From JAADHU01 sp964446495 (lineage in GTDB: Bacteria; Pseudomonadota; Gammaproteobacteria; Steroidobacterales; Woeseiaceae), in assembly GCA_964446495.1 (NCBI GenBank), contig CAYUOY010000001.1, positions 22,108-86,107 of the forward strand: a stretch of DNA of 64,000 nucleotides. The letters are read 5' to 3'. The stretch's first letter is position 1. The number at the start of each line of letters is the position of its first letter. Position numbers and translations under genes: made by a program. The notes beneath the pieces were generated by a model. The model was not told the DNA's origin. It searched no databases and saw only the letters and a program-made list of their open reading frames with translations. Of the stretch, positions 43,558 to 51,151 are shown in pieces.

Positions 43558-46260
43558 ATGAGTACACCGTCTTACGGGAAACCATCAAACCCCGTTCCGT
43601 TGCGTAAACGGCGGCCACGTGCCGGCGAGAGAAATCGCGGTTCTGTTGACGCCTTGCAAACCAAAATTGCGGTCAACATCCAGAATCTGGATCCCGATCG
43701 GTTTATTGAACAACTCAAAAGTAACGTTGCCGAATTGCCGGACGCAAGTGGTTGTGACGCGGCGTTTCTGGCGCTATTCAGTGCAGACGGTTCCATCTTC
43801 GAGACTGTATTGTCCTCCGGTTCCGTTTTCTGCAGCTGCAACCCGGATGCGCTCACCAACGAGTCACTCGCACACTGGCCCTGGCTCAGCAAACGCCTTG
43901 GACATTTGCGTTTGATTGAAATTGCGAATTCGGATGAAGGGCCAAATATCGCCGCCGATGAATATTCCCGGCTGGCCGATTTACACATGGGATCGTGCCT
44001 GATCATTGGCTTTGCGGTGCGCAACGAGATCGCAGGATTCCTCGCACTGGCGAATGAACGGCCGGTGGATTCCTGGGATGCCAACAATCATTTGCTGATG
44101 AAGTTGATCGGCTCGTCGCTGGCGTCGGGACTTGAGCGTCTGCGCGCGAGCGAACAACTGGCGGAGCTTGAAGAGCGCCGGGATCTGGTCAACCTTATCG
44201 CGCACGACGGTGTGTGGGATTTCGATGGCGAAACGAAGCGCATCAAATTGTCGCGTCGGTGGCGCGAGATGCTCGGTTACGATCTCGATCAGGAAGATGT
44301 GTTGCCGGACTGGTATCGACTCGTTCATCCGGACGACATGTCGCGGGTACAAGGGAAAATGCGAGATCACCTCGAGGGAAAAACACCATTCTTCGAAAGT
44401 GTTCATCGCATGAAGCATCAGAACGGGGGATGGCGCTGGATGACGAGCCGTGCGAAGGCACGTACGGATGATCGAGGGCGATTGTTGCGCCTGCTTGGCG
44501 TGGAAGTAGACATTACCGATCGCAAACTCTATGAAGAAGCGCTGTTCCGCGAAAAAGAGAGCGCCCAGATCACCTTACGCTCTATTGGTGACGGTGTTAT
44601 CACCACCGATGCGGACTATAACGTTGAGTACATCAATCCGATTGCCGAGGAACTGACCGGCTGGAAAGTGGACGACGCCAGCGGGCGGCCGATTGATGAG
44701 ATTTTCCGCGGTTTCCATGAAGAAACCTGTGAGCCACTCGAAAATCCGCTGGCCGTCTCCATTCGGCGTAATCGACCGATTAAGTCCGTGCGACCGACAC
44801 TGCTGATTCGTCGTGATGGCAACGAGCTCTACATCGAAAACACGGCATCACCGATTCGTAACGGCAATGGTGATGTCACAGGCGGTGTGCTGGTGTTCCA
44901 TGACGTCAGTGAGTCGCGGGAACTGAATCGCCGCTTGTCCTATCACGCGAGTCACGACATTCTGACCGGACTGGTCAATCGCCGCGAGTTCGAGAATCGG
45001 CTGGAGCGTGCGCTGAAGAGCGCGAGAGCAAGAGAAACTGCCTACGCCCTGTGCTATCTCGATATTGATCAGTTCAAGATCGTCAACGATTCCTGTGGAC
45101 ACAGCGCAGGCGATGCGTTGCTCGGCCAGCTTGGTGCGCTGCTCAAGTCGAAGATTCGCTGGCGCGATACGCTGGCGAGACTCGGTGGCGATGAGTTCGG
45201 GGTTTTGCTCGAGAGTTGCAGTTTGGAAGAGGCCATGCAGACCGCAGAGGTGTTGCGCGTTGCAGTCAGTGAATTCAAGTTTATGTGGGACGATCGCAGT
45301 TTCCGTCTCGGGGTGAGTATTGGCGTCGTACCCATTTCCGCTGACAACGAAGACGTTGCCGCGTTGCTCAGCGCGGCTGATAGTGCGTGTGCGGCCGCGA
45401 AAGAGGCGGGTAGAGACCGTATCCATAGTTTCCGCGAGAATGACATTGATCTGATGCGTCGCCGTCGCGAAATGCAATGGGCAGCGCGGATTAACAATGC
45501 GCTTGAAGAAGATCGTTTCGAGTTGTACCGACAAACCATTCTGCCCTTGCAAACCGAAGAGCCAGGCGTTCATTACGAAATTCTCTTGCGCATGCGGGAT
45601 GAGTCGGGCGGCATTGTAGCCCCGGGTTTGTTTATCGAAGCCGCGGAGCGTTACAGCATCACTCCAAGCATTGATCGATGGGTAATCACCAATACGTTTC
45701 GCTGGCTGGTGTCTGAAGCCGATGAACGTGAACGCCTGGCATTGTGCTCCATTAACCTGTCCGGCCAGAGCCTGGGTGACGATAAATTCCTGCCCTTCGT
45801 CATCGATCAGTTCCAGATGAGTGGACTGGATGCGACCAAGATCTGTTTTGAAATTACCGAAACGGCAGCCATTGCCAGTTACTCGCAGGCGAATCGCTTT
45901 ATCAATGCACTGAAGGAGCTGGGTTGTAAGTTCGCGCTGGACGACTTCGGTACTGGATTGTCATCATTCGGCTACCTCAAACATTTTCCTGTGGATTTCC
46001 TGAAGATTGACGGCAGTTTCGTCAAGGAAATTCTGCATGATCCGATTGATCGGGAGATGGTTCGTTCGATCAATGAAATCGGCCACCTGACCGGCAAGCG
46101 CACGATTGCGGAGTTTGCCGAAAACGAAGAAATTATAACGATGTTGAAAGGCATGGGTGTGGACTACGCTCAGGGCTATGGCGTTTCAGAACCAAAGCCT
46201 GTTGCCATCGGCATCACAGCACAGATCGAAAGCAGCGAATCGCCTTCATCCGAGGCTTAA
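43558..46260 (+). CDS. GAF-PAS-PAS-GGDEF-EAL cyclic-di-GMP enzyme
   Basis: A 900-residue cytosolic protein: a GAF-like sensor (about 40-180), a PAS_3-type domain (about 200-325, ending WRWMTSRAKA...VDITDRK), a second PAS (about 335-455, TDADYNVEYINPIAEELTG), GGDEF (RLGGDEFG, about 541-547) and EAL (about 640-890). The GGDEF has the inhibitory RxxD (RWRD) five residues before the motif. The EAL keeps the metal and catalytic residues in YEILLRM, SINLSGQS, FEITETA, DDFGTG, FLKIDGSFV and YAQGYGV, so both activities look possible. No membrane segment is seen. It may affect the nearby pilus system, but this is inference. Confidence 0.92.
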   Translation: MSTPSYGKPSNPVPLRKRRPRAGERNRGSVDALQTKIAVNIQNLDPDRFIEQLKSNVAELPDASGCDAAFLALFSADGSIFETVLSSGSVFCSCNPDALTNESLAHWPWLSKRLGHLRLIEIANSDEGPNIAADEYSRLADLHMGSCLIIGFAVRNEIAGFLALANERPVDSWDANNHLLMKLIGSSLASGLERLRASEQLAELEERRDLVNLIAHDGVWDFDGETKRIKLSRRWREMLGYDLDQEDVLPDWYRLVHPDDMSRVQGKMRDHLEGKTPFFESVHRMKHQNGGWRWMTSRAKARTDDRGRLLRLLGVEVDITDRKLYEEALFREKESAQITLRSIGDGVITTDADYNVEYINPIAEELTGWKVDDASGRPIDEIFRGFHEETCEPLENPLAVSIRRNRPIKSVRPTLLIRRDGNELYIENTASPIRNGNGDVTGGVLVFHDVSESRELNRRLSYHASHDILTGLVNRREFENRLERALKSARARETAYALCYLDIDQFKIVNDSCGHSAGDALLGQLGALLKSKIRWRDTLARLGGDEFGVLLESCSLEEAMQTAEVLRVAVSEFKFMWDDRSFRLGVSIGVVPISADNEDVAALLSAADSACAAAKEAGRDRIHSFRENDIDLMRRRREMQWAARINNALEEDRFELYRQTILPLQTEEPGVHYEILLRMRDESGGIVAPGLFIEAAERYSITPSIDRWVITNTFRWLVSEADERERLALCSINLSGQSLGDDKFLPFVIDQFQMSGLDATKICFEITETAAIASYSQANRFINALKELGCKFALDDFGTGLSSFGYLKHFPVDFLKIDGSFVKEILHDPIDREMVRSINEIGHLTGKRTIAEFAENEEIITMLKGMGVDYAQGYGVSEPKPVAIGITAQIESSESPSSEA

Positions 46261-46265
46261 TGGCA

Positions 46266-47123
46266 TCATTGAGCTACGCAGCGCATCGACAGGTCGATGG
46301 CGTCAATGTTCTTGGTGATAGCCCCCACTGAAATATAGTTCACGCCGGTTCCTGCAACTGCTGCGATTTCGTCCATTGTCAGCCCGCCCGAAGCCTCCAG
46401 TTCAGCCGCTGGATTGCCCACTTTCTGATTGATGGCGACAGCCTTTTCAAGCATTTCGATTTGGAAGTTATCAAGGAGAACTCGCTCGGCATTTTCTGCC
46501 AGGGCTGCTCGCAATTCTGCCAGCGATTCGACCTCAATCTCTATGGGCATGTCAGGATGCAGTTGCCTGGCTGCGATGATGGCGGCAGGAATTCCGCCGG
46601 CACTCGTGATGTGATTTTCTTTGATCAGAATTGCATCGAACAGACCGACCCGATGATTGCAACCACCACCACAAACAACCGCATATTTCTGTGCCAGGCG
46701 CAGTCCCGGCAGTGTCTTGCGCGTGTCGAGAATCCGGCAATTTGTGTCGCTCACAGCATGGACGTATTTCGCGGTTACTGTGGCCGTCGCTGACAGCGTT
46801 TGCAGGATATTCAATGCCGCGCGCTCGCCCGTCAGGATAGATCGAGCACGACCATGAAGGCGGCAGAGCGTAGAATTCGCGGCGACACTGTCGCCATCCG
46901 CTGCTGCCCAATCCAGGGCAATACCAGAATCCAGCTGCCGAAACACTTCGTCGACCCAGGGTTGACCCGCCAGCGTCATGGAATCTCGTGTTATCAGTGT
47001 TGCTTCGATCACCGCGCCGGCTGGAATGAGTTCGGCCGTCAGATCGCCACTGCCTACATCTTCCTGCAACGCGCGCGCGACCAGCGTGCGTATGTCCTGC
47101 CGTAATGTGTCGTCGATATGCAT
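46266..47123 (-). CDS. nadC: Nicotinate-nucleotide pyrophosphorylase (quinolinate phosphoribosyltransferase)
   Basis: A 285-residue enzyme making nicotinate mononucleotide from quinolinate and PRPP in NAD synthesis. Family blocks: EDVGSGDLTAELIP, GERAALNILQTLSATAT, RILDTRKTLPGLRLAQKYAV, GGGCNHRVGLFDAILIKENH, and EVESLAEL with VLLDNF. Usual length. It converges on the GGDEF-EAL gene with five bases between stops and is separated upstream from the next gene by a terminator. Confidence 0.95.
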   Translation of the reverse strand: MHIDDTLRQDIRTLVARALQEDVGSGDLTAELIPAGAVIEATLITRDSMTLAGQPWVDEVFRQLDSGIALDWAAADGDSVAANSTLCRLHGRARSILTGERAALNILQTLSATATVTAKYVHAVSDTNCRILDTRKTLPGLRLAQKYAVVCGGGCNHRVGLFDAILIKENHITSAGGIPAAIIAARQLHPDMPIEIEVESLAELRAALAENAERVLLDNFQIEMLEKAVAINQKVGNPAAELEASGGLTMDEIAAVAGTGVNYISVGAITKNIDAIDLSMRCVAQ

Positions 47124-47137
47124 ATCGTGCGGAGCCC

Positions 47138-47166
47138 AAAAGAAACCCGGCGCACGGCCGGGTTTC
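47138..47166 (-). terminator. Intrinsic terminator between the PuuD-like gene and nadC
   Basis: A 10-bp stem GAAACCCGGC/GCCGGGTTTC (47142-47151 and 47157-47166) with a five-base loop; on the minus strand it is followed by TTTT. It ends the transcript of the gene at 47189-47806 just before nadC. Confidence 0.7.
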
Positions 47167-47188
47167 CTGTACCGGGTCGGTTTTCCGT

Positions 47189-47806
47189 CTACATCATGAA
47201 GCCGTGGTGCGATCCCACCATGCTCATTACCATCGGGATGGACATCAGGGTGTTGGAGCGCGAAGCTAAAAATGCAATGCGTTTGCCTTTTGCGATTTCG
47301 TCTGCGCTGGCTTCAACCATGCCAAGGATCTTCTTTTGGTTCGGCCATATCAGAATCCAGACATTGAACAACATGAACGTACCAAGCCAGGCGCCGATAC
47401 CAATAGTCAGAGCCCGCTGGTTGACGACGTCGCCGCTCATGCCCAGCATGAAAACGTCCAGGAAGTCGTATGACGGGGTATGCATCAAATAGGCAGCACC
47501 GGTTATCCAGGTAAATGCCGCGCCCCAGCGAAACCACCATAATGCGCGGGGAGCGACGTATTTCGTAATTCCCGCGCCACCAGGTCCGCCGTCATCGCTG
47601 GCCGCTTCGCCTAATGCCGGGACCTGCACAAAATTGAAATAATAAAGAAGTCCGATCCAGGTGATACCCGAGAGTACGTGTAACCAGATCATGGACGCAT
47701 CGGCCACTGAAACTACTACGTGATTACCCAGTGTTGCCAGTACGATTACAATCGACAGGACAATGCCCGCGATAATAGTACCGCCTACGGTATTTAATGG
47801 ATTCAT
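47189..47806 (-). CDS. PuuD-like (urate hydroxylase N-terminal type) membrane protein
   Basis: A 205-residue membrane protein with five predicted helices. The pattern WLHVLSGITWIGLLYYFNFVQVP, ALWWFRWGAAFTWITGAAYL and NVWILIWPNQKKIL matches the membrane part of PuuD-type urate hydroxylases and of short stand-alone homologues of unknown function. The C-terminal cytochrome c part of PuuD is absent, so urate oxidation cannot be claimed. Conserved His at about 44 and the WPNQ motif are kept. ATG has GGGAG upstream. It is a single-gene unit. Confidence 0.7.
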   Translation of the reverse strand: MNPLNTVGGTIIAGIVLSIVIVLATLGNHVVVSVADASMIWLHVLSGITWIGLLYYFNFVQVPALGEAASDDGGPGGAGITKYVAPRALWWFRWGAAFTWITGAAYLMHTPSYDFLDVFMLGMSGDVVNQRALTIGIGAWLGTFMLFNVWILIWPNQKKILGMVEASADEIAKGKRIAFLASRSNTLMSIPMVMSMVGSHHGFMM

Positions 47807-47985
47807 GTCTGGTGTCTCCCTGGTATTGGTTGTTTTCTTATAACAATTATTATTGCCCGGCGTGGTACCCCGAGGGACGACTGCTTCCTACCGGCAGTCG
47901 TGCGAGGGCCATTATAGAGTCTGATTGTGCCTTTTAGCCAGTCGCGTACAATATTGTCGAAATCTGGTCTGTTTGAGACACAAAG

Positions 47986-48327
47986 ATGAAATTTCTTTCA
48001 CTTTTGGTGGCAATCTGGGTGCTCGGCGGCTGTACCTCGATGCTTGTCGGTGCTTCAGGAGACTCGGCGGGCAGTGCTATTGGCTCGAACAATCGCAGTG
48101 CGTCTCAGACCTCGATGGACGATGAGATTTCAACGAAGATCCGCAGCCGGTTTGCGCTGGATGGAGACCTGAGCGGGATGGGTCTGCGGGTTGCTACTCG
48201 CCAGGGCATCGTCACCTTGCGTGGTACGGCAGGCAGTTTTGCAGAGCGTGATCGGGCGATTCGGCTGGCCAGGGATGTGAAACACGTGGTACGGGTTGAC
48301 AGTCAAATCAATATCAACACAAAATGA
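47986..48327 (+). CDS. BON-domain lipoprotein
   Basis: A 113-residue lipoprotein: signal with lipobox VLGGC, a Ser/Gly-rich linker (about 20-45), and a single BON domain (about 46-112; ISTKIRSRFALDGDLSGMGLRVATRQGIVTLRG and VKHVVRVDSQI). BON domains bind phospholipid; two-domain OsmY and DolP are better known relatives and this one has a single domain. Cell-envelope location is expected. It is followed by grxD after 74 bases. Confidence 0.87.
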   Translation: MKFLSLLVAIWVLGGCTSMLVGASGDSAGSAIGSNNRSASQTSMDDEISTKIRSRFALDGDLSGMGLRVATRQGIVTLRGTAGSFAERDRAIRLARDVKHVVRVDSQININTK

Positions 48328-48401
48328 GCGCTGGCTTGAATTGGCGGCCGTTGGCCTCAAATCAGTGGGTCGGTTAACTAAATTCAGAAGAGTGAGCAAT
48401 C

Positions 48402-48737
48402 GTGGATATAAATGAAAGAATCAAGGACCAACTGGGCAGTCACTCTGTACTTTTGTACATGAAGGGAACGCCTGATTTCCCGCAATGCGGATTTTCCGGC
48501 CAAACCGTGGCCGCCCTGAACGCAATTGGCAAGCCCTATGCCACCGTCAATATTCTGGAAGACTCCGAGATTCGTGAGGGCATGAAAGTCTATTCAAACT
48601 GGCCGACATTCCCGCAACTCTACGTTAACGGCGAGTTGGTGGGTGGTTGCGATATTATTGTGGAGATGTACCACTCCGGTGAGTTGAAGAGTCTTGTTCA
48701 GGACGCGGGCGAGCAGGACACCGCGACAGAGACCTAG
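48402..48737 (+). CDS. grxD: Monothiol glutaredoxin (Grx4 type)
   Basis: A 111-residue monothiol glutaredoxin with the CGFS active site (FPQCGFSGQ), the KGTPDFP start and the glutathione-binding WPTFPQLYVNGELVGGCDI. Such proteins carry and deliver 2Fe-2S clusters with BolA partners. Start is GTG at 48402. It converges on rnt with 20 bases between. Confidence 0.95.
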   Translation: MDINERIKDQLGSHSVLLYMKGTPDFPQCGFSGQTVAALNAIGKPYATVNILEDSEIREGMKVYSNWPTFPQLYVNGELVGGCDIIVEMYHSGELKSLVQDAGEQDTATET

Positions 48738-48757
48738 CTAGCCTGGCTCTTCCTTAC

Positions 48758-49432
48758 TCAGGACTCATGTTTTTGCGGGGTCGACATTTCCTTTTCGTTG
48801 TCCCAGTCCTGGGGTCGTGCTGACTCGAAGACCGGTCGGAATCGATTGACGACGTCACAAAAAATATCGGCGGTAATCTCGGCGTCGTAGGCGGCCGAAT
48901 GTGCCTGGCTCTCATCCCAGGCCATCCCTGCCGCCTTCACCGCGCGCGCCAGCACGGTTTGTCCATAGGCCACACCACACAATGTAGCCGTGTCAAAACA
49001 ACTGAACGGGTGGAATGGATTACGTTTGATCTCCGTGCGTTTCATTGCTGCATTCAGGAAGCCAAGATCAAAGGCCGCGTTATGTCCGACCAAAATAGCC
49101 CGGGTACAGCCCTGCTCACGTACAGCGCGTCGAACCTCACGAAAAATGCGTTGTAGCGCATCCCGTTCATCAATCGCCGGACGCAACGGGTGGTTCGGAT
49201 CAATTCCGTTAACCGCCAGAGAGGCCGGTTCCATGTTGGCACCCTCAAACGGCGTGACGTGGTAACGAAATGTTTCTCCGCGTACCAGCGAACCGTCCGC
49301 TTGCGGGTCGACCAGCACGGCGGCTATTTCCAAAAGTGCATCTGTTTGTGCGTTGAAGCCGCCGGTTTCGACGTCGACAACTACCGGCAGGAAACTTCGA
49401 AACCGATCCGCTATTGCAAAGTGATCACTCAT
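48758..49432 (-). CDS. rnt: Ribonuclease T
   Basis: A 224-residue DEDDh 3'-5' exonuclease that trims tRNA and other stable RNA 3' ends. Motifs: VVDVETGGFN (D, E), GHNAAFDLGF (D) and HSAAYDAEITA (H, D). Length and N-terminal FRSFLPVVVDVETGG match RNase T rather than the related DNA polymerase III epsilon. It starts two bases after the aminopeptidase stop, so the two are probably translated together. Confidence 0.94.
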   Translation of the reverse strand: MSDHFAIADRFRSFLPVVVDVETGGFNAQTDALLEIAAVLVDPQADGSLVRGETFRYHVTPFEGANMEPASLAVNGIDPNHPLRPAIDERDALQRIFREVRRAVREQGCTRAILVGHNAAFDLGFLNAAMKRTEIKRNPFHPFSCFDTATLCGVAYGQTVLARAVKAAGMAWDESQAHSAAYDAEITADIFCDVVNRFRPVFESARPQDWDNEKEMSTPQKHES

Positions 49433-49434
49433 CG

Positions 49435-50976
49435 CTATTTTACGCCCACTGGTCGTTGCCAGTTGTCATTGTCAAGAACGCCTTTATCCAGAATCAGATC
49501 CAGCGAAAAGCGAACGCCGAAGCCGGTAATTTCGGTCGGGATATGTGCCAGACCACCCTTGCGCTGGCAGGCACTCAAATCGACATGTACCCATGGAATG
49601 TCGGCATCGACAAACTCGTTGAGAAAGCTGGCAGCCAGAATATGATCGCCACCACCGTTGGCTGAACACTGCATCAGGTCGGCCGTGTCACTCTTGAGAT
49701 CTTCAAGAAACTCTTTGCCGGTTGGAAATGGCCATACTCGCTCACCACTGTCGCGCCCGCTTGCCTTCAGGACGGGGTGCAGATCAGGATGATTGGTGAA
49801 AACGCCGCTGTACCGTGTCGTGATAGCGGTCATGCAGGCGCCAGTAAGGGTCGCATAGTCCAATAGGAAATCGGGTTTCTCCCGGCAGGCGAAAACCAGC
49901 GTGTCCGCCAGGGCCATCCGACCTTCCGCGTCAGTATGAATTGTCTGGATGGTCTTGCCATTTGCCGCGGTCACCACATCCTGCGATTTGTAGGCATCAG
50001 GTCCGGTGCGATTTTCGGTAATGGCGAGCCAGCAATCGATGGCAAAAGGCACCTCAAGCTCTGTCAATGCCTGCAACGTGCCGACGGCAACCGCGCTGCC
50101 ACCCATGTCGATATGCATATCAAGCATGGAGGTGAATGGCTTCAAATTGGTGCCGCCGGTATCGAAGATGATGCCTTTGCCAACGAGGCTTAGAGTGGGC
50201 GACTTCGTTTTCTTGGATGGACGATAACGCAGGCAAACGATGGCAGCGCTGTCATCGGCGTTGCCTTGTGCAACCGCCAGGAAAGCGCCAGCCCCCATTT
50301 TCTTCAGCGCGGCAACACTGAATTTCCTGAATTGCCAGTTGTTGGTCCTGGCAAACTTACGCAGCAGGTTCACATACTCCGTGGCATCAAGTTTGTTTGG
50401 CGGCAGTGCCGTGAGCCCGCGCGCAAGGTTATTGCCGCGGGCTTCCGCCGTTACCCGACCCAAATCCATTCTCTGCTCCAGGCCGACCAATCGTATTGAT
50501 TTTATTTTCTCCGGCGCCGGTTTCTCCCGGAATGTTGGCAATGCGTAGCCGGCGGCCAGTGCGGCCGAAAGCATGTCGTGGACTAGCTGCTGTTGTTCGC
50601 TAACATCGAAACCCAATACCCAGATACCGAGCGTGCCCGCTTTTTCGGATAGTGCGGCAGCAACCAGCTTGCGGGAGAAACCCAGCCGTTTGAATGGCTC
50701 GTCAGTGACGGCCACATGACCCGCATGTAGTGCAGTTTGTCGCTTGTTACTGAGTCGGCTTGAAATAGCCGGCACACTTCCTGGTTGCCGTCGTTTTGCA
50801 AGTGCTTTTAGTTTGTTGCCCTGCGGAATCTGGCGCCATACGGAGGCCGGGACCTTTTGCGGCAACACCAGCAACAGCTGATCAATTCCGTCAAAAATCG
50901 CTGCATCCGGTCGCCCGACGGATTGGGTGATTTTCAGATGGTTTCCGATGAATTCGTTCGCATCCAGACATGTCAT
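49435..50976 (-). CDS. M17 leucyl aminopeptidase family protein
   Basis: A 513-residue M17 aminopeptidase. The two-metal active site is complete: VGKGIIFDTGGTNLKP (Lys and Asp ligands, then the catalytic Lys), HIDMGG (Asp) and HTDAEGRM (Asp, Glu, catalytic Arg). The N-terminal domain is divergent from E. coli PepA, and this resembles the PepA-like group annotated simply as leucyl aminopeptidase family. ATG 50976 is preceded by AAGG at 11 bases; an ATG at 51003 is the alternative. It forms a probable operon with rnt and is divergent from aceE. Confidence 0.9.
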   Translation of the reverse strand: MTCLDANEFIGNHLKITQSVGRPDAAIFDGIDQLLLVLPQKVPASVWRQIPQGNKLKALAKRRQPGSVPAISSRLSNKRQTALHAGHVAVTDEPFKRLGFSRKLVAAALSEKAGTLGIWVLGFDVSEQQQLVHDMLSAALAAGYALPTFREKPAPEKIKSIRLVGLEQRMDLGRVTAEARGNNLARGLTALPPNKLDATEYVNLLRKFARTNNWQFRKFSVAALKKMGAGAFLAVAQGNADDSAAIVCLRYRPSKKTKSPTLSLVGKGIIFDTGGTNLKPFTSMLDMHIDMGGSAVAVGTLQALTELEVPFAIDCWLAITENRTGPDAYKSQDVVTAANGKTIQTIHTDAEGRMALADTLVFACREKPDFLLDYATLTGACMTAITTRYSGVFTNHPDLHPVLKASGRDSGERVWPFPTGKEFLEDLKSDTADLMQCSANGGGDHILAASFLNEFVDADIPWVHVDLSACQRKGGLAHIPTEITGFGVRFSLDLILDKGVLDNDNWQRPVGVK

Positions 50977-51132
50977 TTCAGCACTAACCTTCGAGGCCCA
51001 CATGGGCCATAATACGTATAATCAATGAGGCGCCATCGAGCGACTGGGGTCTGCGAGCTCGACGAGTGCGGTGATCCTAGCAGGACGCCTTATCTAATTC
51101 ACGCCACAAAAAAACTGGCCAAGCCGCAAAGG

Positions 51133-51149
51133 TATTGTTGTAGACAATA
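51133..51149. promoter_or_regulatory. Inverted repeat in the aceE leader
   Basis: TATTGT and ACAATA (51133-51138, 51144-51149) form a perfect 6-base inverted repeat with a five-base spacer, ending two bases before the aceE ATG. The nearest Shine-Dalgarno-like AAAGG (51128-51132) is about 20 bases from the ATG, so a hairpin here could bring it to normal distance, or the repeat could be a protein-binding site. It is not the known PdhR operator sequence. Confidence 0.4.
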
Positions 51150-51151
51150 AT

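Noticed and set aside
45540..46200. Degenerate EAL domain because the motif reads EIL
   Set aside because: The Glu is kept and the other metal and catalytic residues (Asn, Glu, DD, Lys, QG) are present, so activity cannot be ruled out on the motif letter alone.
49435..50976. Possible loss of a catalytic Lys in the M17 aminopeptidase (MHIDM instead of MKYDM)
   Set aside because: The catalytic Lys of this family is the one in SLKP-type motifs, and NLKP is present; the Lys in MKYDM is not catalytic. All metal ligands are kept.
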